The notes: a model not told the origin generated them from the letters alone. Shown: positions 1 to 5,501, counted from the first letter of the stretch. The stretch: DNA of 5,501 bases from Acidobacteriota bacterium (GCA_021789565.1 JAJYJL010000671.1:1-5501); one strand, 5' to 3'. Translations and numbers: made by a program.

Positions 1-294
1 GTGCGTTTCGCCCTTCGCCAGCGCGACGAACTCGTGCCCTATCCCGATCTTGTCGACAGCAACTTCCAGCGCTGGCTCGATGAGCAGGCCAAGGCCGGCA
101 CTATCTTCACCGATGACCAGATGAAGTGGCTCCGCATGATCAAGGACCACATCGCCGGCAGCCCCTCCATCGAGACCCAGGACTTCGACTATTCGCCTTT
201 TGCCCAGGAGGGTGGACTCGGCAAGGCCTATCAGCTCTTCGGCGAAAAGCTCGAGCCGATCCTCCAACAGCTCACTGAGGGGTTGGTGGCGTGA
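1..294 (+). CDS. hsdR: Type I restriction endonuclease subunit R, C-terminal fragment (EcoEI-like)
   Basis: This is the last 97 codons of the motor and nuclease subunit of a type I restriction-modification complex, which translocates DNA and cuts it when bound to HsdM and HsdS. The frame is open from base 1, and the first codon, GTG, is most likely an internal valine, so the gene continues upstream. The conserved C-terminal pattern of EcoEI-type HsdR proteins is visible: VRFALRQRDELVPYPDLVD at residues 1-20, then FTDDQMKWLRMIKDHIA near 36-52, and GGLGKAYQLFGEKL near 71-84. In the family this helical domain anchors R to the methyltransferase core; the helicase and nuclease domains lie outside the window. 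The TGA stop at 292-294 overlaps the GTG start of hsdS by four bases, so the two are translationally coupled. Composition is about 60% GC (sample 61-120). The identification rests on recalled family sequence, not on a search. Confidence 0.93.
   Translation: MRFALRQRDELVPYPDLVDSNFQRWLDEQAKAGTIFTDDQMKWLRMIKDHIAGSPSIETQDFDYSPFAQEGGLGKAYQLFGEKLEPILQQLTEGLVA
277..282 (+). promoter_or_regulatory. Ribosome binding site fixing the hsdS start
   Basis: GAGGGG ends eight bases before the GTG at 291. In-frame ATG codons at 306 and 315 have no comparable purine run at a suitable distance, so this site and the GTGA overlap with hsdR favour the GTG as the true start. Confidence 0.6.
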
Positions 295-1706
295 GCGGCA
301 AGGCCATGCCTTCCATGACTCCCAGAATCAAGGTCGCTGATCTGGGTACTCTCTATTGTGGACAGTCGCCACCTTCTGGCACCGTCAATATCAAGGGTGA
401 GGGGGTGCCTTATATGACCGGGCCAGAGCAATGGGATGGTCATAAGATTGTGATCAACAAGTGGACTACTGACCCCCGACGCATGGTTCCAGATGGATGC
501 ATCTTCATCACCGTCAAGGGTGCTGGAGTCGGGAAGATCTTTCCTGGCCACGCAGGTGCCATCGGACGCGACATCTACGCATTTGAGCCGGTGAAAGAAC
601 TCTCCCCAAGGTTCGTAGAGCATTCATTGCGGCAAACAGTGCAAGAAATCTTAAAGGGCGCTGTTGGTGATATCCCTGGGATCTCTAAGCGGCACATTCT
701 TGAGCATGAAATATCTGTCCCACCAAGAGACATACAGGACGGCATTGTCGCCGAGATCGAAAAGCAGTTCTCGCGCCTGGACGAGGCCGTCGCCAGCCTC
801 AAGCGCGCCCAGGCCAACCTCAGGCGCTACAAGGCCGCCGTCCTCAAGGCCGCCGTCGAAGGCAAGCTCACCGAGCAGTGGCGCAAAGACCACCCAGACG
901 TCGAACCCGCCAGCGAACTCCTCAAGCGCATCCTCGCCGAGCGCCGCGCCAAATGGGAAGAAGCCGAACTCGCCAAAATGAAAGCCAAGGGCAAGACCCC
1001 CAAAGACGACCAGTGGAAGGCCAAATACAAAGAGCCAGCCACACCCGACACCACCAAGCTCCCCGAGTTACCGGACGGGTGGGTGTGGGCAAATGTCGAT
1101 CAATTAGCGGAGGTTGGCACGGGGGCCACACCTAAGCGTGGCCGATCCCGATACTACGATGGCGACATACCTTGGGTCACGAGCGCTGTAGTGAATAGCG
1201 CGTTGGTAGATCAGGCAACCGAGTTCGTGACGAAGGAAGCCCTGGCCGAAAATAACCTTACTATATATCCACCGGGTACATTGTTAGTCGCTATGTACGG
1301 AGAAGGAAAGACTCGTGGAAAATGCTCCGAGTTACGAATCTCGGCAGCAACCAATCAAGCGCTCGCAGCCTTGCAGTGCGATGAGCGCGTCAGGACGTTG
1401 CTAAGACTATTCCTTGATTGTAACTACGAAGAAACGCGAAAAGTCGCGGCAGGTGGTGTACAACCGAATCTGAATCTCTCAGTCATCCGTGCTCTCCGAG
1501 TTCCATTCCCGCCCCCCACTGAACAACGCTGGATTGTCGCCGAGGCTAACCAACGCCTCTCACTATTGTGCAAAACAGGGTATCAGGTGGACGCGAACCT
1601 CCAACGAGCTCAACGTTTGCGGCATTCGATTGTAGCGAATGCGTTTTCTGGTGCCTTCGAAGCTTCAGCAGGTAACGAAATCAAAGTCGCTCAGGGGCAG
1701 CGTTAA
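291..1706 (+). CDS. hsdS: Type I restriction-modification specificity subunit S
   Basis: This 471-residue protein is the DNA-recognition subunit of a type I system. It reads both halves of a bipartite target and forms the core with two HsdM subunits. TRD1 spans about residues 10-150. The first conserved helix, about 152-190, contains EIEKQFSRLDEAVASLKRAQ and KAAVLKAAVEGKL. A charged spacer, about 191-258, is followed by the LPELPDGWVWANV motif that opens TRD2 (about 260-415), which ends in GGVQPNLNLSVIRALRVPFP. A second, diverged helix (about 418-457, QRAQRLRHSIVANAFSG) closes the pseudo-twofold repeat. The long spacer is typical of EcoEI-like HsdS, and the length is normal for an intact protein. 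The start is GTG at 291, with GAGGGG at 277-282. The stop TAA overlaps the next ATG by one base (TAATG at 1704-1708). Composition is mosaic: the first helix is about 73% GC and TRD2 about 45%, consistent with domain exchange. Confidence 0.95.
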   Translation: MSGKAMPSMTPRIKVADLGTLYCGQSPPSGTVNIKGEGVPYMTGPEQWDGHKIVINKWTTDPRRMVPDGCIFITVKGAGVGKIFPGHAGAIGRDIYAFEPVKELSPRFVEHSLRQTVQEILKGAVGDIPGISKRHILEHEISVPPRDIQDGIVAEIEKQFSRLDEAVASLKRAQANLRRYKAAVLKAAVEGKLTEQWRKDHPDVEPASELLKRILAERRAKWEEAELAKMKAKGKTPKDDQWKAKYKEPATPDTTKLPELPDGWVWANVDQLAEVGTGATPKRGRSRYYDGDIPWVTSAVVNSALVDQATEFVTKEALAENNLTIYPPGTLLVAMYGEGKTRGKCSELRISAATNQALAALQCDERVRTLLRLFLDCNYEETRKVAAGGVQPNLNLSVIRALRVPFPPPTEQRWIVAEANQRLSLLCKTGYQVDANLQRAQRLRHSIVANAFSGAFEASAGNEIKVAQGQR

Positions 1707-4111
1707 TGGCATGGGGATCGTTCACGATTCGAGTAAGGCCGATTAGGGTCGCGTTCCTTGTCGATCCAGCCGATAGAACGGGTTTATACCACGCTATCGA
1801 ACTCACCACCTTTCTATGGGCTGGGAGCTATAACCCAATTATTCCCGTTTACCGTCGTACGCCTGCAAAATGGGACCACCCGAAGGTGGCTCGGCTGCCA
1901 CGGCCGGCGGACATCATTAATGGCTATCTGGATGGATTTGACCCAGACTTAGTTGTTCCAGTTGGTCGGTGTGCAAAGAACTCGTATCAGATCGGGAACA
2001 GAGATCTGGTGCAAGAAACCGACTTGCTTGGCGACATCAGTAAAACGGCAACACCGCGATATGGAGTCGGATTAATAGAGCTGCTGAGAGACTTCCTGAA
2101 GAAGGAGATGAAATACAAGCGGAACGACGATCTTCACATCGCCATACCTGAATTGCCCCGCGCTCACAGGACATTTCTTGCGAGCGTATTTGGCGTCTTG
2201 CCCGTAGATGCGCAGCCGATTTTCGATGCAGAGCTATCCCGTACACCAGGTGTAACGCGAGTGAGGGCGACGCTAGCGAATTTTATGGAATTGTTGCAAC
2301 CAAGTCGTATGTTCCCTCGACACCTGTCTATGTGGTCACTAGATGAGAGGCCACTCCGCGATGCCGTGCTATTTGTTTGTGATGCAACTTCTCCGCAAGA
2401 CATTATTGACTTCTGGAACCTTCGCGCCGCAGGATACTACGTAATACCAATACCGATACAAGTCTCTGACAATGAAACAGTAAGAAATGTCGCGCGCGAA
2501 GTAATCGAGGACAATTGCCGCCCCTACCGCACCAATCCCGATATGTTCTATGAGACGACCGTGCAGCGGTCCAGGAGTCTTACTGAGGAGGCGGTAGAGG
2601 CATTCTGTGAATCGCTGAATATCAAGAATGCGGAAGAAAAGTATCGACGAAAGTATCTACTGAGATGGTGGTACCCAAGATTGTGGGATGCCTGGGCCCG
2701 AGAAAATGCATCAGAGGGAATCGTCTTTCCCTATTCCTACGAGGAAGAACGGCGAATTTCAGAGGGCGAGGCGCGGCTTGATTTGCGCTCGCTGAATCCG
2801 AAGATCGAGTTGTTTCGTGAGTATTCAGGTAAGCCAAGGTTCGCTAATGAATTTAGCTTCCGATTTTTTGGTTTCAAAGAGCCGATGGCCGAGGTGATCC
2901 CCGAAGGAACGCACGAGCTTTCATCTGCGATCGGGCGATTCGGGTATCATAATTGGCGATTTTCAAGGTTTGGGCCAGCTTTTCTAGCGCATCGAGAAGA
3001 CGACTTATTCTTCTTGGAATTCCCGCGCGCAGAGTCAGTGATGACTGAGTGGTTTCGCGAACGAGGTTGGAAGGTCTCCTTATCGGGGCCAGGGCGTATT
3101 GCGACACAGTTGATCAAGCAACTTGGCGGATCGTGTGGCACTTCGTGGCTTGCTCACAGAGGCGTCATCGCCTTATTGGGGGAGCTGGAGAAGGCAGCTG
3201 GCATCCCTCGGCAAGCTGTAATTGGTAGGCTAAAGAAAGTCATATCAGACGACAACCTGTATTTCGCTAAGGACCCTTGTGCAAGCGAACGATTCCTTGA
3301 AAGGCTACTTGAGTCAAACGCGCTTCGCCTGGGTGCAAAAATACAATGTCCAATATGTACTCGCCATAACTGGTATGAATTGAACGCACTTGAGTATGAA
3401 TTGACCTGTCGCTTCTGCCTTTCGGAGTTTAAGCCTCCGCAAGAATCCCCAAGAGATGTCGAGTGGACCTACCGAGCTCACGGACCATTTGCGAGCTCAA
3501 TTGCACAAGGGTCCTTTACTGTCCTGCTTACACTCAAGTTTCTAAGCAGAGATCATAACTGCGGGATCACCCCGCTCTTCAGCTACAAAGCAGAGAAGGA
3601 TGGGAAGGTGTTAGAGGCAGACCTTACGTGCCTCTATAAGCGGTCAAATTGGCGAGAAACGGGGACACAGGTTCTACATGCAGAGTGCAAGAGCTTCAAC
3701 CGCTTCGAGAAGCGAGATGCCGACCGTATGAAGGACTTGGCCGAATCATTTCGGGGTTCGGTATTGGTTTTCGCGACGCTTAACGAGACGCTAGAAAAGG
3801 CAGAACTTAAGATGATCGGTGGTTTGGCACGCGCAGAGCGAAAGAAGCGACTCCATGGAACTCCCTACAGTCCGGTGGTTGTCCTAACAGGAATCGAGCT
3901 CTTTTCGTCACGAGGAATCTTTGATTGCTGGGAAGGTAGGGGTGGCCTTTATGAAGCGTTCAACAAGCGAAGTTTCGACTATTCCGATCTTCCTGCTCTA
4001 GCGGATGCAACGCAACAACTTCATCTCGGTTTTCAGTCGTGGCACGAATGGGCAAATGCAGAGTGGAGGAAGCGCCACGCAGAAAAGTCGAATGCTGTGA
4101 AGAAGAAGTGA
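1706..4111 (+). CDS. Uncharacterised 801-aa protein with zinc ribbon and putative PD-(D/E)XK nuclease domain
   Basis: I do not recognise a named family. The N-terminal third looks alpha/beta: a hydrophobic strand, IRVAFLVDP (13-21), an AIELTTFLWAGSYNPIIPVY segment (30-49), FDPDLVVPVG (78-87), then DAVLFVCDATSPQDIIDFWN (219-238) and GYYVIPIPIQV (243-253). The middle is charged and aromatic-rich, with a possible winged-helix stretch near 484-511. A four-cysteine zinc ribbon follows: C548-x2-C551 and C568-x2-C571. Next comes a candidate restriction-endonuclease core, with EAD at 637-639 and the strand HAECK at 659-662 supplying D639, E660 and K662. It is followed by a helix (about 668-682) and the strand SVLVFATL (685-692), as in PD-(D/E)XK folds. 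No signal peptide or membrane segment is apparent, so it is probably cytoplasmic. ATG overlaps the hsdS stop by one base, with AGGGG at 1693-1697 as a weak ribosome site. It lies between hsdS and a broken hsdM, so an accessory nuclease or defence effector is the inference. A sample at 2281-2340 is about 43% GC, well below its flanks. The coding call is firm; the function is tentative. Confidence 0.9.
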   Translation: MAWGSFTIRVRPIRVAFLVDPADRTGLYHAIELTTFLWAGSYNPIIPVYRRTPAKWDHPKVARLPRPADIINGYLDGFDPDLVVPVGRCAKNSYQIGNRDLVQETDLLGDISKTATPRYGVGLIELLRDFLKKEMKYKRNDDLHIAIPELPRAHRTFLASVFGVLPVDAQPIFDAELSRTPGVTRVRATLANFMELLQPSRMFPRHLSMWSLDERPLRDAVLFVCDATSPQDIIDFWNLRAAGYYVIPIPIQVSDNETVRNVAREVIEDNCRPYRTNPDMFYETTVQRSRSLTEEAVEAFCESLNIKNAEEKYRRKYLLRWWYPRLWDAWARENASEGIVFPYSYEEERRISEGEARLDLRSLNPKIELFREYSGKPRFANEFSFRFFGFKEPMAEVIPEGTHELSSAIGRFGYHNWRFSRFGPAFLAHREDDLFFLEFPRAESVMTEWFRERGWKVSLSGPGRIATQLIKQLGGSCGTSWLAHRGVIALLGELEKAAGIPRQAVIGRLKKVISDDNLYFAKDPCASERFLERLLESNALRLGAKIQCPICTRHNWYELNALEYELTCRFCLSEFKPPQESPRDVEWTYRAHGPFASSIAQGSFTVLLTLKFLSRDHNCGITPLFSYKAEKDGKVLEADLTCLYKRSNWRETGTQVLHAECKSFNRFEKRDADRMKDLAESFRGSVLVFATLNETLEKAELKMIGGLARAERKKRLHGTPYSPVVVLTGIELFSSRGIFDCWEGRGGLYEAFNKRSFDYSDLPALADATQQLHLGFQSWHEWANAEWRKRHAEKSNAVKKK

Positions 4112-4112
4112 A

Positions 4113-4292
4113 ATGAGTCCCTCCTCCATCGTCCAGAAACTCTGGAACTACTGCAACGTCCTCCGGGACGATGGCATGCCGTACCTGCCTGCGCGCCGCG
4201 CGCAGGCAAGCGGCGACTATGTCGAACAGCGCACCTTCCTGCTCTTCTGAAAGATGGCACACGAACGGGCAAATCCGAATGGCCGGGCTTGA
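4113..4292 (+). pseudogene. hsdM: Truncated hsdM remnant (type I methyltransferase N-terminus)
   Basis: The reading frame from ATG 4113 gives an opening characteristic of type I HsdM subunits: SIVQKLWNYCNVLRDDGM at residues 5-22, and GDYVEQRTFLLF at 34-45. In intact HsdM these two parts are nearly adjacent (DDGMSYGDYVEQ). Here nine codons (4185-4211) containing a palindrome are inserted between them. A TGA at 4248-4250 stands where the family has a leucine (LLFLKMADER). Read through in the same frame, KMAHERANP still matches before a second TGA at 4290-4292. All later domains, including the SAM-binding and NPPF/Y catalytic motifs of a roughly 500-residue enzyme, are absent. The ATG is one base after the stop of the upstream gene, so the remnant keeps its operon position as the fourth gene after R, S and X. 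A 45-residue peptide could still be made, but it cannot methylate DNA. Sequencing error could explain the stop but not the loss of the rest of the gene. Confidence 0.88.
4186..4208 (+). repeat. 23-base palindrome inserted in the hsdM remnant
   Basis: TGCCTGCGCGC and GCGCGCAGGCA are exact reverse complements around a single central C at 4197. The palindrome occupies nearly all of the nine-codon segment (4185-4211) that interrupts the conserved DDGM-Y-GDYVEQ region of HsdM. It is in frame and adds LPARRAQAS. No T-run follows, so it is not a standard intrinsic terminator. Its origin is unknown; a small mobile hairpin or a replication-slippage product are possibilities. Confidence 0.75.
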
Positions 4293-4317
4293 CGGGCCAG
4301 CCGGCACGGGCCATAAT
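4289..4317 (+). promoter_or_regulatory. Sigma70-type promoter for the HTH-nucleotidyltransferase pair
   Basis: TTGACG at 4289-4294 and CATAAT at 4312-4317 each differ from the bacterial housekeeping consensus by one base and are separated by exactly 17 bases. Transcription would start near 4324, inside the adjacent palindrome and about 44 bases before the ATG at 4368. The -35 box overlaps the final stop of the hsdM remnant, so the promoter begins where hsdM similarity ends. Confidence 0.72.
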
Positions 4318-4341
4318 TATCGCATATCGCGATATGCGATA
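4318..4341 (+). promoter_or_regulatory. Perfect 24-bp palindrome, probable operator
   Basis: The left half TATCGCATATCG and right half CGATATGCGATA are exact reverse complements with no spacer. Within each half a five-base unit (ATCGC, or its complement GCGAT) occurs twice, seven bases apart, so two nested dimer sites are possible. A weaker outer dyad flanks it: CACGGGCCA at 4305-4313 against TGGCCCGGTG at 4347-4356, with one unpaired base. It lies between the -10 box and the ribosome binding site and covers the predicted transcription start, the classic place for a repressor site. The winged-helix protein encoded directly downstream is the obvious candidate ligand; that link is inferred. Confidence 0.7.
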
Positions 4342-4367
4342 GCCGGTGGCCCGGTGCGGAGGCGGCG

Positions 4368-4886
4368 ATGATCCTCAAACCCCAGGATGTCCTGCTTGTT
4401 CTGAAGCTGGCGGCCCTCGGCGGGAAGCCCTGGACGCAGGTCCAGCTCGCCTCGGAGCTGGGATTCAGCCAGGGCGAGGTGAGCAGCGGATTGAAGCGGG
4501 CGCTGGCGGCTCGCCTGCTGATCCAGGAGTCCGAGGGGCCCAGGCCCGCGGGGAGCCTGTTGATCGAGTTCGTCCTTCACGGGGTGCCGTGCGTGTTCGT
4601 CCCCGACCGGGGCGCCCTCACACGGGGCATGCCCACGGCCGAGGCGGCGCCCGCTTTCAAGAACCTTCTGGCCCCGACGGACCAACCCCCTCCCGTATGG
4701 CCCGACCCCGAGGGGAAGGTGAGGGGAGAGGCCTTCTCGCCCCTCTACCGTTCGGCTCCTTGGGCGGCCCGGCAGGATGCCGCGCTCTACGACCTTCTCG
4801 CGCTGGTGGACGGCCTGCGCGGGGGGCGCGCCCGGGTGCGCTCCTTCGCGCGCCAGGAGCTGCGCAAGCGGCTGGCGCGCCCATGA
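4368..4886 (+). CDS. Winged helix-turn-helix protein, putative autorepressor/antitoxin of a nucleotidyltransferase pair
   Basis: This is a complete 172-residue protein. Residues about 5-55 form a winged-helix DNA-binding domain of MarR-like type: a helix DVLLVLKLAALGG (7-19), then WTQVQLASELGFSQGEVSSG (22-41), which carries the turn and recognition helix, then LKRALAARLL (42-51). The C-terminal half is not a standard ligand domain. It includes a proline-rich stretch near 104-115, GEAFSPLYRSAPWAA, ALYDLLALVDGLRGGRARVR and an arginine-rich tail, and probably contacts the partner protein. GGAGG at 4358-4362, five bases before the ATG, supports the start. The gene sits behind a promoter and a 24-bp palindrome and overlaps the nucleotidyltransferase start by four bases (ATGA at 4883-4886). 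Known AbiE systems pair a winged-helix antitoxin, which represses its own promoter, with a nucleotidyltransferase toxin. By analogy this would be a repressor and possibly an antitoxin, although it lacks clear similarity to the full AbiEi protein. Confidence 0.85.
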   Translation: MILKPQDVLLVLKLAALGGKPWTQVQLASELGFSQGEVSSGLKRALAARLLIQESEGPRPAGSLLIEFVLHGVPCVFVPDRGALTRGMPTAEAAPAFKNLLAPTDQPPPVWPDPEGKVRGEAFSPLYRSAPWAARQDAALYDLLALVDGLRGGRARVRSFARQELRKRLARP

Positions 4887-5501
4887 CCCGCGGTGTGCCG
4901 CCCTCCGTCGAAGCGCTGGTTCGCGTAGCGCAGGCCTTCGGTCCACTCCTTACGGACGTGGTGTTTCTGGGCGGAGCCGTCCTGCCGCTGCTCCTGACGG
5001 ACCCGGCGGCGCACCCGGCCCGGGGGACCAAGGACGTGGATGTGGTCGTGGAAGCCCAATCCAGGGCCAGATTCTACGCATTCGAAGCGGCCCTGAGAGA
5101 GCGCGGCTTCCGCAACGATACTTCTGAAGGGGCGCCTCTCTGCCGGTGGATCGTGAAGGGCATCAAGGTGGACATCATGCCCGGTGATGCGAGCGTCCTG
5201 GGTTTCTCCAACCCTTGGTACCCGGAGGTCCTGAGGAGCGCACGCGCCGTGGACATCGCCGAGGGGCTCACCATCCGCCTCGTCTCTGCGGCGGCCTTCC
5301 TCGCGACCAAGTACGCCGCCTTCGTGGACCCGACGAGGGGCGGCGGCGACTACGTGGCGAGCAGGGATCTGGAGTACATCATCGCCCTGGTGGATGGGCG
5401 TCCCGAGCTGGATCAAGAACTCCGCGACGCCTCGCCCGAGCTGAGAGTTTACCTGGGCAGAGCCTTCCGGGATCTCCTGGGTAAGCGCCGCTTCCGGGAG
5501 G
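4883..5501 (+). CDS. AbiEii/AbiGii-like nucleotidyltransferase, 3' end outside the window
   Basis: The frame is open from ATG 4883 to the window edge (206 full codons), so the protein is C-terminally incomplete here. It shows the minimal nucleotidyltransferase fold of the AbiEii/AbiGii group. FLGGAVLPLLLTD (28-40) carries the GG signature. TKDVDVVVE (49-57) supplies the metal-binding aspartates D51 and D53. KVDIMP (95-100) offers a third acidic residue, D97. Downstream are ATKYAAF (141-147), GGGDYVASRDLEYII (153-167) and ALVDGRPEL (168-176), typical of this family. Such enzymes transfer nucleotides to an RNA or protein target, and many are toxins neutralised by the gene in front. Its start overlaps the stop of the winged-helix gene as ATGA. 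No good ribosome site lies at the usual distance (the nearest, AGGAG at 4855-4859, is 23 bases away), so translational coupling is likely. GC content is as high as in its partner, and the two appear to have moved as a unit. Substrate and toxicity are unknown. Confidence 0.9.
   Translation, partial: MTRGVPPSVEALVRVAQAFGPLLTDVVFLGGAVLPLLLTDPAAHPARGTKDVDVVVEAQSRARFYAFEAALRERGFRNDTSEGAPLCRWIVKGIKVDIMPGDASVLGFSNPWYPEVLRSARAVDIAEGLTIRLVSAAAFLATKYAAFVDPTRGGGDYVASRDLEYIIALVDGRPELDQELRDASPELRVYLGRAFRDLLGKRRFRE

Noticed and set aside
231..623. Minus-strand open frame opposite the hsdR/hsdS junction
   Set aside because: It is antisense to two confidently identified genes, with no family resemblance seen.
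780..1060. Tandem repeats in the hsdS spacer that could cause phase-variable specificity
   Set aside because: The stretch is rich in lysine, alanine and glutamate codons, but I find no exact tandem repeat unit of the kind that changes spacer length in switching HsdS proteins.
4186..4208. The palindrome in the hsdM remnant as a transcription terminator
   Set aside because: The stem is GC-rich but no run of T follows; the next bases are AAGCGGCGAC. It also lies inside a coding remnant.
4171..4371. A 66-codon + strand frame crossing the hsdM remnant and promoter
   Set aside because: It starts inside the hsdM remnant in another frame and runs through the promoter and operator palindrome. The HsdM frame, with family motifs, explains the same DNA better.
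4317..5416. Long minus-strand open frames (4317-4946 and 4787-5416, 209 codons each)
   Set aside because: They lie opposite two genes with clear family motifs and a promoter and ribosome site on the + strand. Their translations are arginine-, proline- and glycine-rich without recognisable motifs, as expected for antisense frames in GC-rich DNA.
1..5501. CRISPR array, tRNA, rRNA or insertion sequence
   Set aside because: No regularly spaced direct repeats, no cloverleaf-like segment, no rRNA-like stretch and no transposase motif were seen. Almost all of the window is accounted for by the genes and regulatory DNA listed.

Overview
The window holds the 3' part of a type I restriction-modification operon followed by a separately promoted two-gene unit that looks like a nucleotidyltransferase toxin-antitoxin type module. 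Every supported gene is on the + strand. Base composition is uneven. Hand-counted 60-base samples give about 60% GC in the hsdR tail, about 73% in the hsdS central helix, about 45% in hsdS target-recognition domain 2, about 43% in the large unknown gene, about 58% in the hsdM remnant and about 67% in the last two genes. This suggests a high-GC bacterium, probably Gram-negative, whose defence locus was assembled from pieces of different origin. No species call is possible from these bases.

Layout. Positions 1-294 encode the C-terminal end of an EcoEI-like HsdR, which continues to the left of the window. Positions 291-1706 encode a complete two-TRD specificity subunit, HsdS, overlapping hsdR by 4 bases. 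Positions 1706-4111 encode an 801-residue protein that I do not recognise as a named family. It overlaps hsdS by one base and carries a four-cysteine zinc ribbon followed by a candidate PD-(D/E)XK nuclease core near its C-terminus. One base further on, at 4113, begins a clear but broken hsdM. It has the conserved HsdM N-terminus, a 27-base palindromic insertion, an in-frame stop, a few more homologous codons, and then nothing more of the gene. The ancestral order was therefore probably R-S-X-M, with M destroyed by truncation.

Positions 4289-4341 hold a near-consensus sigma70-type promoter with a perfect 24-bp palindrome directly downstream, a likely autoregulatory operator. Positions 4368-4886 encode a 172-residue winged-helix protein. 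Positions 4883-5501 encode an AbiEii-like nucleotidyltransferase cut off by the window edge, overlapping the previous gene by 4 bases.

How the genes work together. HsdR cuts only as part of a complex with HsdM and HsdS, so unless an intact HsdM is encoded elsewhere the type I system here should be dead. The large gene X between S and M is intact and has its own putative nuclease site. It is the best candidate for an undescribed activity: a type I accessory or an independent defence effector. The downstream HTH/nucleotidyltransferase pair looks like an independent, self-regulated module next to the degraded restriction locus.
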